Notes: generated by a model from the letters alone, not told the origin. Positions 20,844 to 30,110 are shown, counted from the stretch's first letter. The stretch is DNA of 64,000 nt from Noviherbaspirillum aerium (GCF_008929045.1 NZ_VFAH01000003.1:186001-250000); one strand, 5' to 3'. Translations and numbers: made by a program.

Positions 20844-22559
20844 ATGGAGCAGTTTCTTATCGCAAACATGGCGCCGATCATGTTCGGCGCCTTGGTGGTA
20901 TTTCTCCTATCGGGCTTCCCGGTAGCTTTCGCGCTGGCGGCCAACGGCCTCTTCTTCGGCTTGCTCGGGATCGAACTCGGCTTGCTGAAACCTGAACTGA
21001 TGCAGGCTCTGCCTAACCGAATCTTCGGCATCATGGCCAACGACACATTGCTGGCGATCCCTTTCTTCACCTTCATGGGCCTCATTCTAGAACGTTCCGG
21101 GATGGCCGAAGATCTGCTCGACACCATAGGCCAGCTGTTCGGCCCGATTCGCGGCGGTGTCGCCTATGCGGTCATCTTTGTCGGTGCGCTGCTCGCGGCA
21201 ACAACCGGCGTGGTCGCGGCTTCGGTAATTTCGATGGGCCTGATCTCATTGCCCGTGATGCTCCGCTACGGCTATGACAAGCGGATCGCCACAGGCGTCA
21301 TTGCGGCCTCGGGCACCCTGGCACAGATTATTCCGCCTTCGCTGGTGCTGATCGTGATGGCCGACCAGCTCGGCCGCTCCGTCGGCGACATGTACAAAGC
21401 GGCTTTTGTCCCCGGCCTCTTGCTCACCGCAATGTATGCCGGCTATGTGGCAGCGGTATCGATCTTCAAGCCGCACTTCGTTCCCGCACTGCCGCCTGAA
21501 GCCCGCAACCTGCGCGAGCCGAACGGCAACAGCGGCGTGGTCTCCCTGCTGGCGCTTCTTGTCCTTGCCGTAGGCGCGTCGTTCGCGTTCGCCTCTTACT
21601 ATGGCGCCAGGCATCCGAATGCGGCTGGCGACGAGGTCGGCATCTATTCGGCAGCTGTTGGCATCGCTATCGCCTTTGCTCTCGCACTGATCAATCGCAC
21701 CCTCAAACTCGGCATGCTCTCGCGCATGGCCGAAAAAGTCGTGTTCGTGCTGATTCCTCCGCTGGCCCTCATCTTCCTGGTGCTGGGTACCATCTTCGTC
21801 GGTATCGCAACACCAACCGAAGGCGGCGGCATGGGCGCATTCGGCGCACTGGTTCTCGCCATGCTGAACCGTCGCCTGTCCTGGTCGCTGATGAAGCAAG
21901 CGATGGACTCCACTACACGACTGTCCTGCTTCGTGCTGTTCATCCTGATTGGATCCAGCGTGTTCGGCCTGACTTTCCGCGCAGTCAATGGTGACTTGTG
22001 GGTCGAGCACCTGCTGACATCGCTGCCAGGCGGAACAATGGGCTTCCTGATCGTAGTCAACCTGCTTTTCTTTGGCCTCGCGTTCTTCCTCGATTTCTTC
22101 GAACTGGCCTTCATCCTGGTACCGCTGGTCGGTCCGGTTGCGGAAAAGCTTGGCATTGACTTGATCTGGTTCGGCGTCCTGCTTGGCGTGAACATGCAGA
22201 CATCGTTCATGCATCCCCCGTTTGGTTTTGCCCTCTTCTATCTGCGGTCGGTCGCGCCGAAAGAGGTCAAGACGTCCGATATTTATTGGGGCTCCGTGCC
22301 TTTCGTGCTAATTCAGATCATCATGGTGACCTTGATCATCGCCTTCCCGGACATCGTTTCGATTGCGGAAAAGACCGATATGAAAGAACAGATCGAACTG
22401 AGGATCGATATTCCTACGCAGGAATCGCCTGATAGCGGAACTGAAAGCAACGCCCCCAACCTGAACTTCTCGACCGAAGAAAACAAGGAAGGCGGCAGCG
22501 GCAGCAATAGCAGCGAAGAACCGCAACTGAACTTCTCGACCGATACGGAAAAGAAGTAA
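20844..22559 (+). CDS. dctM: TRAP transporter large permease (DctM type) with C-terminal tail
   Basis: The 571-residue protein is a DctM transporter of about 12 helices: 'IMFGALVVFLLSGFPVAFAL', 'NDTLLAIPFFTFMGLILE', 'GALLAATTGVVAASVISMG', 'GTLAQIIPPSLVLIVMAD' are typical. It is longer than the usual 430 or so residues because of an inserted central segment around residues 215-290 and a polar tail of about 60 residues after the last helix. The tail contains two copies of LNFST (in NLNFSTEEN and QLNFSTDTE). The family resembles the TakP/TakQM 2-oxo-acid systems (inference from the binding proteins). Confidence 0.93.
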   Translation: MEQFLIANMAPIMFGALVVFLLSGFPVAFALAANGLFFGLLGIELGLLKPELMQALPNRIFGIMANDTLLAIPFFTFMGLILERSGMAEDLLDTIGQLFGPIRGGVAYAVIFVGALLAATTGVVAASVISMGLISLPVMLRYGYDKRIATGVIAASGTLAQIIPPSLVLIVMADQLGRSVGDMYKAAFVPGLLLTAMYAGYVAAVSIFKPHFVPALPPEARNLREPNGNSGVVSLLALLVLAVGASFAFASYYGARHPNAAGDEVGIYSAAVGIAIAFALALINRTLKLGMLSRMAEKVVFVLIPPLALIFLVLGTIFVGIATPTEGGGMGAFGALVLAMLNRRLSWSLMKQAMDSTTRLSCFVLFILIGSSVFGLTFRAVNGDLWVEHLLTSLPGGTMGFLIVVNLLFFGLAFFLDFFELAFILVPLVGPVAEKLGIDLIWFGVLLGVNMQTSFMHPPFGFALFYLRSVAPKEVKTSDIYWGSVPFVLIQIIMVTLIIAFPDIVSIAEKTDMKEQIELRIDIPTQESPDSGTESNAPNLNFSTEENKEGGSGSNSSEEPQLNFSTDTEKK

Positions 22560-22579
22560 ATATTCCGTACACAATCACT

Positions 22580-22612
22580 GCCCCGCATGGTTAGCCCAGC
22601 GGGGCTTTTTAT
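22580..22612 (+). terminator. Intrinsic terminator of dctQM
   Basis: GCCCCGC (22580-22586) pairs with GCGGGGC (22599-22605), followed by TTTTTATT. It lies 20 bp after the dctM stop. Confidence 0.88.
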
Positions 22613-22712
22613 TGAACTGCTCAAACCTCTGGCTTAAAGAACATTCTGCTCAAGTCATGCGCCGCCGCGAACCGTCAGGGCGTTTCAGGCTTGCCTCTAT
22701 TACTGAGGCCGG

Positions 22713-22825
22713 AACATTTGCCCATGGTAGGGCGTTGTGCTGGCACGCAGAGTGTTCCTTGCCATGACCGGGGGTGCCGAGCCCGCCATGTCCCGTTACC
22801 ACGCCTTGTCCTGGGGACAAATCTT
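22713..22825. repeat. MITE-like short element, copy A
   Basis: The element is bounded by AACATTTGCC (22713-22722) and GGACAAATCTT (22815-22825), imperfect terminal inverted repeats. Its inner sequence is shared with the second copy at 44534-44670: GCGTTGTGC near the left end, then GCCGAGC-NN-GCCATGTC-N-CGT-N-ACCACGCCTT. Copy A has about 32 bp not in copy B, and copy B has about 50 bp not in A. No coding function or target-site duplication was seen. Confidence 0.6.
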
Positions 22826-22936
22826 TTGGGATCATCAGTCTGGTCGGGACGAATGCGCTCCAAGGTAAGGGATGACGCCCCCTTGCAGTTGCAATTCAAT
22901 TTTTGAGCGGCTGGAGCAAGCCCGAACAAGGCAACG

Positions 22937-22966
22937 GAAGAAGAAGAAGAAGAAGAAGAAGAAGAA
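22937..22966 (+). repeat. (GAA)10 trinucleotide repeat
   Basis: Ten uninterrupted GAA units, just beyond the terminator hairpin of the minus-strand dctP gene. On that strand the tract reads TTC and extends the pyrimidine-rich tail of the terminator. Confidence 0.95.
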
Positions 22967-23003
22967 AGAAAAGCCGCTTTCACGCAGGGGCATGAAAGCG
23001 GCT
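22967..23003 (-). terminator. Intrinsic terminator of the first dctP gene
   Basis: On the minus strand, AGCCGCTTTCA pairs with TGAAAGCGGCT across a 10-nt loop, followed by TTTCTTTC and the TTC repeat. It lies about 40 bp after the dctP stop at 23042. Confidence 0.85.
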
Positions 23004-23041
23004 GAAGATGAAGCTTGCGGTGCTGCAAGCTGAATACGGTT

Positions 23042-24121
23042 TTACTTGCGGCTGGTCATGAAATTCTGCAGCGGCACTTCCGCCACCGAGAACCACTGGT
23101 TCTGATCACGCTGGAAGCGCTTGTATGGCTCCCAGATCTTATTGAACTTGGCATTCTTCGATGCTTCTTCTTCCATCGTGGTCATAGCGGCCTTGTAGGA
23201 GGCTTCCATGATTTCCTTGGAGAAGAAACGCAGCTTGGCGCCGTTCTTGATCAAGCGGGCCAGTGCGGCCGGGTTCTTCGCATCGTATTCGGCCTGCATG
23301 GTGACATGCGCCTCGTAGGAAGCGGCCTCGATCGCATACTGGTATTCCTTCGGCAGCTTCTCCCACTCCTTGATGCCGATGTAGAAGGACAGCTGCGCGC
23401 CGGCTTCCCACCAGCCCGGAGCATAGTAGTAGGGTGCGACCTTGTAGAAGCCGAGCTTTTCATCGTCATAAGGCGTGGTCCATTCGACCGCGTCCAGCGT
23501 ACCCTTTTCCAGTGCCGGATAGATGTCGGCACCGGCCAGCTGCTGCGGTACGAGACCCAGAGGCGCCATGACTTTGCCGGCGAAGGCGCTGATGCGCATC
23601 TTCAGGCCCTTGATGTCATTGAGGGTCTTGATCTCCTTGCGGAACCAGCCGCCCATCTGGGCACCGGTGTTACCGCCGAGGAAATTGATGACACCGTAGT
23701 CCTTGTAGAACTCGCGCAGCAGGTCGCGGCCGCCGCCCTGGTCGAACCATGCGGTCTGCTGGCGGGAGTTCATGCCGAACGGAACCGCGCAGTCGAAGGC
23801 GAATGTCGGGTCCTTGCCGAAATAGTAATACGGAGCAGTATGACCCATTTCCACGGTGCCGTTCTGTACCGCATCGACGACTTGCAGCGCCGGAACGATT
23901 TCGCCGCCGGCAAACACGCGGATATTCATCTTGCCGCCTGTCAGCTGCGCTACGCGCTTGCTGAAGACTTCGGCGGTGCCGAACAAAGTATCGAGAGATT
24001 TGGGAAAGCTGGAGGCCAGACGCCAGTTAATGGTCGGCTGAGTCTGGGCAAGTGCCGGGGCTGCCATCGCGCCGACGGTGGCGCCTACCGCTGCTTTTTT
24101 TAGAAAGGAACGACGTTCCAT
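23042..24121 (-). CDS. dctP: TRAP substrate-binding protein (DctP/TakP-like), copy 1
   Basis: The 359-residue precursor begins MERRSFLKKAAVGATVG and ends its signal at APALAQ near residue 26. The RRSFLKK motif suggests export by the Tat pathway. The mature part is a DctP-family binding protein with 'RLASSFPKSLDTLFGTAEVF', 'TGGKMNIRVFAGGEIVPALQ', 'YYYFGKDPTFAFD' and the Arg-containing 'LKMRISAFAG' strand, where family members bind a substrate carboxylate. It resembles TakP, a 2-oxo-acid binder (recalled similarity). ATG 24121 is preferred over the upstream frame to 24193. It is followed, not preceded, by its terminator and faces dctQM. Confidence 0.93.
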   Translation of the reverse strand: MERRSFLKKAAVGATVGAMAAPALAQTQPTINWRLASSFPKSLDTLFGTAEVFSKRVAQLTGGKMNIRVFAGGEIVPALQVVDAVQNGTVEMGHTAPYYYFGKDPTFAFDCAVPFGMNSRQQTAWFDQGGGRDLLREFYKDYGVINFLGGNTGAQMGGWFRKEIKTLNDIKGLKMRISAFAGKVMAPLGLVPQQLAGADIYPALEKGTLDAVEWTTPYDDEKLGFYKVAPYYYAPGWWEAGAQLSFYIGIKEWEKLPKEYQYAIEAASYEAHVTMQAEYDAKNPAALARLIKNGAKLRFFSKEIMEASYKAAMTTMEEEASKNAKFNKIWEPYKRFQRDQNQWFSVAEVPLQNFMTSRK

Positions 24122-24290
24122 GTTGTCTCCTGTTGGATGATGCATCAAACATGACGTGGCCAAACAATGCACACTGTCGCTACGGAATTTCACGCTGGTA
24201 CTGACCGTACCAAGCCACCCCGAAGCATGCCATAAAAACCTTGTTTAGGCTCCGGGCGCACTTACCGAAATGCAAGAATTTTAAATAAAA

Positions 24291-24318
24291 AAACCCGCAG
24301 CATGCCGGCTGCGGGTTT
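24291..24318 (-). terminator. Intrinsic terminator of the second dctP gene
   Basis: AAACCCGCAGC (24291-24301) and GCTGCGGGTTT (24308-24318) form an 11-bp stem with a 6-nt loop; on the minus strand a T-run follows. A second hairpin (24321-24331 with 24342-24352, CATGGCATTTT/AAAATGCCATG) lies between it and the gene stop. Confidence 0.85.
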
Positions 24319-24352
24319 GCCATGGCATTTTTGCCACGACGAAAATGCCATG

Positions 24353-25432
24353 TTACTTCCGGGTGATCATGAAGTTCTGCAGCGGGACCTCGGCAACCGA
24401 GAACCACTGGTTCTGATCCTGGCGGAAACGCTTCCAGGGTTCATAGACCTTCTTGAACTTGGCGTTCTTGGCGGCTTCTTCTTCCATGACTTCATTGGTC
24501 GCCTTGTAGCAGGCTTCCATGATCTCCTTGGAGAACTGACGCAGCTTGACGCCGTTCTTCAGCAGGCGGGCGAGCGCGGCCGGATTGCGCGCGTCGTATT
24601 CGGCCTGCATGGTGACGTGTGACTCGTAGGACGCCGCCTCGACAGCCGCCTGGTATTCCTTCGGCAGCTTTTCCCATTCCTTGATGCCGACATAGAAGGA
24701 AACCTGCAGACCGGCTTCCCACCAGCCCGGAGTGTAGTAGAACGGAGCCACCTTGTTGAAGCCCAGCTTTTCATCATCGTACGGACCGATCCATTCGGCG
24801 GCGTCAATGGTGCCTTTTTCGAGAGCGGGATAGATGTCGCCGCCGGCGATCTGCTGCGGCACGAGGCCAAGCTTTTGCATCACGCGGCCGGCAAAGCCGC
24901 CGATACGCATTTTCAGGCCGTTCAGATCCTGCACCGTCTTGACTTCCTTGCGGAACCAGCCGCCCATCTGTGCGCCGGTGTTGCCGCCCATGAAGTTGAT
25001 GATGCCGTAGTCCTTGAAGAACTCGCGAGTCAGGTCGCGACCGCCGCCCTGGTCCCACCATGCGGTCTGCTGGCGGGAGTTGAGGCCGAAAGGCACCACG
25101 CCGTCAAAGGCGAATGTCGGATCCTTGCCGAAGTAGTAGTAGGAAGCGCTATGGCCGATTTCCACTGTGCCAGCCTGCACCGCGTCCATGACTTGCAGCG
25201 CGGGGACGATCTCGCCGCCGGCAAATACGCGGATGTTGAACTTGCCGCCCGTGAGCTGCGATACGCGCTTGGAAAATGTCTCGGCTGCGCCGTAAATTGT
25301 GTCCAGCGACTTGGGGAAGCTGGATGCGAGACGCCAGTTGATGGTCGGCTGGGATTGTGCCAGCGCTGGCGCGGCTACCGCTCCGACGGATGCGCCGACA
25401 GCGGCTTTTTTTATAAACGAACGACGTTCCAT
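24353..25432 (-). CDS. dctP: TRAP substrate-binding protein (DctP/TakP-like), copy 2
   Basis: This 359-residue paralogue of the gene at 23042-24121 starts MERRSFIKKAAVGASVG, again a Tat-type signal ending near APALAQ. The two mature proteins are nearly collinear and differ by scattered substitutions, for example 'LDTIYGAAETFSKRVSQLTG' against 'LDTLFGTAEVFSKRVAQLTG'. The carboxylate-binding Arg strand 'LKMRIGGFAG' is kept. Each copy has its own start region and terminator, so they are separate transcription units. Either could serve DctQM; which one does is not visible. Confidence 0.93.
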   Translation of the reverse strand: MERRSFIKKAAVGASVGAVAAPALAQSQPTINWRLASSFPKSLDTIYGAAETFSKRVSQLTGGKFNIRVFAGGEIVPALQVMDAVQAGTVEIGHSASYYYFGKDPTFAFDGVVPFGLNSRQQTAWWDQGGGRDLTREFFKDYGIINFMGGNTGAQMGGWFRKEVKTVQDLNGLKMRIGGFAGRVMQKLGLVPQQIAGGDIYPALEKGTIDAAEWIGPYDDEKLGFNKVAPFYYTPGWWEAGLQVSFYVGIKEWEKLPKEYQAAVEAASYESHVTMQAEYDARNPAALARLLKNGVKLRQFSKEIMEACYKATNEVMEEEAAKNAKFKKVYEPWKRFRQDQNQWFSVAEVPLQNFMITRK

Positions 25433-25946
25433 TTAGTCTCCTGGTGGATGGAATATTCGGTTGATTCCTGATTGGGTTCCTTGCCTGGCGGATAGCCTGG
25501 CTGCGAGCCTAGCGATTCTAGGTGATCAAATACGCCGGGTGCAATACTAAACCGACATGGAAGTGTGTGCGCTTAAGTACTAATACTGAGAAGGACTTGC
25601 GGCTGTTGCAAAACCGGCGGGAAGCCGCATGCCGACATGAAAATCACCCATGCATTCCTGCTTTGGCATGCGATGAATAATTTCGAACAGCAGCCGCATT
25701 AATTTTCACGTCTGCAGGCGAGCGCCGAGGGCAGGCATGATGCCTGATGCCCATGCCGCACGAAGCGCCGCAGCGCTCGTCCTGTCCAGCATGCCGTGCG
25801 GGATATCCACAATTGTAAGACCCCTGTAAGAAACAGCACAATCGCGGCCTAGCTTTCGGCTCGCCTCATCTCCTCATGCCACAACGGACAACACTACCGT
25901 GTCATCTGCGAGCCGCTTCCGCACTCACCCTCCCGCGTGAATTCAA
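25433..25946. other. Gene-free stretch between dctP copy 2 and dctA
   Basis: About 514 bp separating divergent genes, so it should hold both promoters. A 15-bp palindrome CAGGCAT-G-ATGCCTG lies at 25732-25746 and could bind a regulator. A looser inverted pair GCGGCTG/CAGCCGC lies near 25600 and 25692. No sigma-54 consensus, RNA or coding frame was convincing. Confidence 0.5.
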
Positions 25947-27287
25947 ATGCAAAAAAAACCTTTCTATCATTCGCTGTATGTTCAAGTGCTGACCGCCATC
26001 GTTATCGGCGTCCTGCTCGGTCATTTCTATCCCGCGCTGGGCGCCGACATGAAGCCGCTCGGCGATGGCTTCATCAAGCTCATCAAGATGATCATTGCAC
26101 CGATCATTTTCTGTACGGTGGTCGTCGGCATTGCGGGCATGGAGGACATGAAACAGGTCGGCAAGACCGGCGGCCTGGCACTGCTCTACTTCGAGATCGT
26201 CAGCACCATCGCCCTGGTGGTCGGCCTTGTCATCGTCAATCTCGTTCAACCGGGAAGCGGCATGCATGTCGATCCCAATTCGCTCGACACCAAGGGCATT
26301 GCTGCCTATACCGGTCCGGGCAAGATGCAGTCGACCACCGACTTCCTGCTCAACGTCATTCCCAACAGCGTAGTCGATGCCTTCGCCAAGGGCGACATTC
26401 TGCAGGTGCTGCTGTTCTCGGTATTGTTCGGCTTCGCATTGCACAAGTTCGGCGGCCGCGGGACGTTCGTGTTCGACTTCATCGAAAAGCTTTCCCATGT
26501 CTTGTTCGGCATTGTCGGCATCGTGATGAAGTTTGCGCCGATCGGCGCCTTCGGCGCGATGGCATTCACCATCGGCAAGTACGGTGTCGGATCCCTGCTG
26601 TCCCTCGGCAAGCTGATGGCGACCTTCTATCTGACTTGCGTGATCTTCGTCTTCCTGGTGCTCGGCCTGATTGCAAGGCTCCACGGCTTCTCGATCTGGA
26701 AATTCATCAAGTACATCAAGGAAGAACTGTTCATCGTTCTCGGCACATCCTCATCCGAATCCGTCCTGCCGCGCATGATGGCCAAGCTTGAAAACCTTGG
26801 CGTGCGCAAGTCGGTGGTTGGCCTCGTGATTCCGACCGGTTACTCGTTCAATCTCGACGGCACGTCTATCTATTTGACAATGGCCGCGGTCTTCATTGCG
26901 CAGGCCACCGACACGCCAATGACGCTGACGCAGCAGCTGACCCTGCTCGCCGTACTGCTGCTGACCTCGAAAGGAGCCGCGGGCATTACCGGAAGCGGAT
27001 TCATCGTTCTCGCGGCGACCTTGTCGGCCGTGGGCGGCGTGCCTGTCGCGGGCTTGGCCCTGATTCTCGGCATCGATCGTTTCATGTCCGAAGCGCGTGC
27101 GCTGACCAACCTGATCGGCAATGGCGTGGCAACCGTCGTGGTGGGCAAGTGGACCGGCGACGTCGACATGGCCCAACTGCACAAGCATCTCAATCAGGAA
27201 ACCGACGAGGAAGCCAACGCACCCGAACAGGTTCTTGATCAGCAGCCGGCCATGCAGTTGAATACCGCACACAAGCCGACTGCATGA
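25947..27287 (+). CDS. dctA: C4-dicarboxylate/proton symporter DctA
   Basis: The 446-residue inner-membrane protein is of the DAACS/glutamate-transporter fold. It has '[21 protein letters not shown]' at the N-terminus, '[18 protein letters not shown]', the serine-rich re-entrant loop '[14 protein letters not shown]' and the second signature '[19 protein letters not shown]'. It imports succinate, fumarate and malate. Length and motifs match DctA rather than GltP. It stands alone with a strong terminator and lies next to the TRAP system, giving two organic-acid uptake routes side by side. Confidence 0.95.
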   Translation: MQKKPFYHSLYVQVLTAIVIGVLLGHFYPALGADMKPLGDGFIKLIKMIIAPIIFCTVVVGIAGMEDMKQVGKTGGLALLYFEIVSTIALVVGLVIVNLVQPGSGMHVDPNSLDTKGIAAYTGPGKMQSTTDFLLNVIPNSVVDAFAKGDILQVLLFSVLFGFALHKFGGRGTFVFDFIEKLSHVLFGIVGIVMKFAPIGAFGAMAFTIGKYGVGSLLSLGKLMATFYLTCVIFVFLVLGLIARLHGFSIWKFIKYIKEELFIVLGTSSSESVLPRMMAKLENLGVRKSVVGLVIPTGYSFNLDGTSIYLTMAAVFIAQATDTPMTLTQQLTLLAVLLLTSKGAAGITGSGFIVLAATLSAVGGVPVAGLALILGIDRFMSEARALTNLIGNGVATVVVGKWTGDVDMAQLHKHLNQETDEEANAPEQVLDQQPAMQLNTAHKPTA

Positions 27288-27366
27288 GGTGACGCATGCG
27301 CCCCCGGAGGCATGATGCGCCGGGCGCCCGCGGACACCGCTAAAACGATTGAAACGACTCAAAAGA

Positions 27367-27405
27367 AGAGGCCATGGGCAGCGATCACTGCCCATGGCCT
27401 CTTTC
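27367..27405 (+). terminator. Intrinsic terminator of dctA
   Basis: A perfect 15-bp stem AGAGGCCATGGGCAG (27367-27381) with its complement (27388-27402), 6-nt loop, then TTC-ATTTCTTT. It lies between convergent dctA and pmbA and may serve both. Confidence 0.85.
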
Positions 27406-27438
27406 ATTTCTTTAATGTCGCGCGTTTCTTGAAACGTC

Positions 27439-28803
27439 TCAGCTTCCCGCCACAGTCATGTTGGCGATCAGGATGGAACCGGTCTCCCTGGTTCCGCGCA
27501 CCAGGGTATCGGCACCCACCGCCACGATCTGCTGGAACATTTCCTTGAGGTTGCCCGCGATCGTGATCTCCTCGACCGGATACTGGATCACGCCGTTCTC
27601 TACCCAATAACCGGACGCGCCGCGAGAATAATCGCCTGTCACGTAATTCACTCCCTGCCCCATCAATTCCGTGACCAGCAGGCCGGTATCGAGCTTGCGC
27701 AGCATGGCATTGAAATCGTCGCCTGGCGTCGTGAGCGAGGAAGTGAAGTAGAGATTATGCGAACCGCCGGAATTGCCGGTGGTCTGCATTCCCAGCTTGC
27801 GCGCCGAATACGTGGACAGGAAGTATCCCTGCACGACGCCGTCCCTGACGACATCGCGCCGGACGGTCTTCACCCCTTCCTCATCGAACGGCGACGATCC
27901 GACGGCGCCGAGGACGTGCGGATCCTCCAGCACCTGGATATGCGGAGCGAAGACCCGCTGGCCCATCGAATCGATCAGGAAGCTGGACTTGCGGTACAGC
28001 GCGCCGCCGGAAATCGCCTGGACGAATGCGCCGACCAGTCCGGCCGCGAGCGGCGCCTCGAACAGGACCGGGCATTTGCGCGTATCAAGCTTGCGGGCAT
28101 TCAGGCGCGCCAGCGCGCGTTCTGCCGCATACCGTCCGATATCCTCGGGACGGGCCAGTTTTGCAGGGTCGCGGGACGAGGTGTACCAGTCGTCGCGCTG
28201 CATGTTGGCGCCCTTGCCTGCAATCGGCGCCACCGAGATCGTATGGCGGGAATAAGGATAGCCGCCGATGAATCCGCGTGAATTGGCCGAGATGAAATGC
28301 GACTGCTGCGCATAGACGCTGGCGCCCTCGCTGTTGGTGATGCGCTTGTCGACCGCAAAGGCAGCGGCCTCGCAGCGCTTGGCCAGTTCGACCGCCTCCT
28401 CTGTGCCGATATTCCAGGGATAGAACAGTTGCAGGTCGCGCGGCTGCATCTCCAGCATGTCTTCATCCGGCAGGCCGGCGCAGTCATCCTCCGCGGTGAA
28501 GCGGGCGATGTTGTAAGCCGCGTCGACCGTATCCTTGAGCGATTGCGGCGAGAAGTCGGAAGTGCTGGCATTGCCGCGGCGGACATGTCCGGCCTCGCCC
28601 AAATAAACCGTGACGCCGATTCCCTTGTCCTTGTTCTGCTCGATGGTTTCGATATTGCCCTTGCGCACCGAGACCGACAGACCGCTACCTTCGCTGATCT
28701 CCACCACCGCGTCAGAAGCACCTTTTTCCCTGGCGAAACGCAGGACGTCTTCGGCAAGCTGCTTCAGTTGATCGTGGCTATGGGTAAAGTCGGAGGTGCT
28801 CAT
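27439..28803 (-). CDS. pmbA: Metalloprotease PmbA/TldE
   Basis: The 454-residue protein is the TldE partner of the TldD-TldE protease, known for microcin B17 maturation and CcdA degradation. Recognisable parts are 'ARE KGASDAVVEISEGSG'-type N-terminus (written here with a break), 'GYPYSRHTISVAPIAGKG', 'KCPVLFEAPLAAGLVGAF', 'LTTPGDDFNAMLRKLDTGLLVTELMG' (in parts) and the ending 'GSILIANMTVAGS'. ATG 28803 (MSTSDFTHSH) is chosen over the frame to 28842. It is divergent from darP, an arrangement common in proteobacteria. TldD is not in the window. Confidence 0.95.
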   Translation of the reverse strand: MSTSDFTHSHDQLKQLAEDVLRFAREKGASDAVVEISEGSGLSVSVRKGNIETIEQNKDKGIGVTVYLGEAGHVRRGNASTSDFSPQSLKDTVDAAYNIARFTAEDDCAGLPDEDMLEMQPRDLQLFYPWNIGTEEAVELAKRCEAAAFAVDKRITNSEGASVYAQQSHFISANSRGFIGGYPYSRHTISVAPIAGKGANMQRDDWYTSSRDPAKLARPEDIGRYAAERALARLNARKLDTRKCPVLFEAPLAAGLVGAFVQAISGGALYRKSSFLIDSMGQRVFAPHIQVLEDPHVLGAVGSSPFDEEGVKTVRRDVVRDGVVQGYFLSTYSARKLGMQTTGNSGGSHNLYFTSSLTTPGDDFNAMLRKLDTGLLVTELMGQGVNYVTGDYSRGASGYWVENGVIQYPVEEITIAGNLKEMFQQIVAVGADTLVRGTRETGSILIANMTVAGS

Positions 28804-28874
28804 GGGCGTTTTTTTTGGAGTTCGTTTTAAAACAGTTATCATATCAGTCGTTTACAGAATGGCTCTGATTCATC

Positions 28875-29474
28875 ATGGTTAATCCCAATAGAGGTGCGGT
28901 CGGCTTCAAGTCGAGCGAATTTGAACAACAGTACGATCGCCCTTCCAAATCCCAGCTCAAGCGCGAGTCGACAGCGCTCCAGGTTCTGGGCGAAGAACTG
29001 GTTTCCCAACCCAAGGAACGCGTCATGCGCGTACCGATGCCGGAAGACGTGCGGGAAGCGATTCTCGAATGCCAGAAGATCAAGGATCACGAAGGCCGCC
29101 GGCGGCAGATGCAGTTTGTCGGCAAGAAAATGCGCTTGCTCGAAGAGGATGAAATCGCAGCGATACAGAAGGTGATCGATAGCTGGAAAGGCGCTTCCAA
29201 GGCAGAGACAGCCGCCATGCACGCACTGGAGAAGCGCCGCGACAAGCTGCTGGCCGACGATAACGCGCTGACGGAATTGAAAGAGCGACATCCTGAGGTG
29301 GACGTACAGCAACTCCGTACGTTGATCCGCAATGCCCGCAAGGAGCAGGCGGAAAGCAAACCGCCCAAGGCCTATCGCGAAATCTTCCAGATCCTCAAGC
29401 AATTGCAAGCCTCCGGCGCTGCAGCGGCGCCTTCGGCTGAAGAGAATGACGATGACGGCACGGACCAGGAATAA
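28875..29474 (+). CDS. darP: Ribosome maturation protein DarP (YjgA, DUF615)
   Basis: The 199-residue, highly charged helical protein matches the YjgA/DUF615 family, now known to assist 50S subunit assembly. Typical parts are 'SKSQLKRESTALQVLGEELV' near residues 25-45, 'RRRQMQFVGKKMRLL' and a C-terminal 'YREIFQILKQL'. It is longer at the C-terminus by an acidic tail ending EENDDDGTDQE. It overlaps the following mogA-like gene by 23 bp. Confidence 0.93.
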   Translation: MVNPNRGAVGFKSSEFEQQYDRPSKSQLKRESTALQVLGEELVSQPKERVMRVPMPEDVREAILECQKIKDHEGRRRQMQFVGKKMRLLEEDEIAAIQKVIDSWKGASKAETAAMHALEKRRDKLLADDNALTELKERHPEVDVQQLRTLIRNARKEQAESKPPKAYREIFQILKQLQASGAAAAPSAEENDDDGTDQE

Positions 29475-30069
29475 TCCCGATGAGTTGCTGATCGGTCTGG
29501 TGTCGGTCTCCGACCGGGCCTCCACCGGCGTCTACGAAGATCAGGGCATCCCGGCACTGCGTGACTGGTTCGCTTCCGCCCTGACAAGTCCATGGAAAAT
29601 GGAAACCCGCCTCATACCAGATGAGCGGGCACAGATCGAGAAGGCGCTCATCGAGCTGGTGGATGAAACCGGCTGCGATCTCGTGCTGACGACCGGAGGC
29701 ACGGGTCCGGCACGGCGCGATGTCACGCCGGAAGCCACGTTGGCAGTAGCCACGAAGGAAATGCCGGGATTCGGCGAACAGATGCGCCAGATCAGCCTGC
29801 GCTTCGTGCCGACAGCCATCCTTTCCAGGCAAGTGGCGGTGATTCGTGAAACCGCGGATCACGCGGCGCTCATCATGAACCTCCCCGGCCAGCCGAAGTC
29901 CATCAGGGAGACGCTGGAAGGCTTGAAGGATGCCGATGGCAAGCAGATCGTGCCCGGCATCTTCGCTGCCGTTCCTTATTGCATCGACCTGATCGGCGGA
30001 CCGTACATCGAAACGGACGAACAGGTCTGCAAGGCGTTTCGGCCAAAATCCGCCATTCGACAGAAATGA
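29452..30069 (+). CDS. mog: Molybdopterin adenylyltransferase (MogA-like)
   Basis: The 205-residue protein resembles MogA, which activates molybdopterin with ATP before molybdenum insertion. It has 'LIGLVSVSDRASTGVYEDQG', the nucleotide-binding 'LVLTTGGTGPARRDVTPEAT' and 'MNLPGQPKSIRETL'. The start may be ATG 29446 or 29452; GAAGAG lies 7 bp before 29452, which favours it. The start is inside the darP 3' end, so translation is probably coupled. No other molybdenum-cofactor genes are nearby. Confidence 0.9.
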   Translation: MTARTRNNPDELLIGLVSVSDRASTGVYEDQGIPALRDWFASALTSPWKMETRLIPDERAQIEKALIELVDETGCDLVLTTGGTGPARRDVTPEATLAVATKEMPGFGEQMRQISLRFVPTAILSRQVAVIRETADHAALIMNLPGQPKSIRETLEGLKDADGKQIVPGIFAAVPYCIDLIGGPYIETDEQVCKAFRPKSAIRQK

Positions 30070-30110
30070 GCATCGCTTCCCTTGGAAGCGGCGACACTTG
30101 AGGCAAGCGC

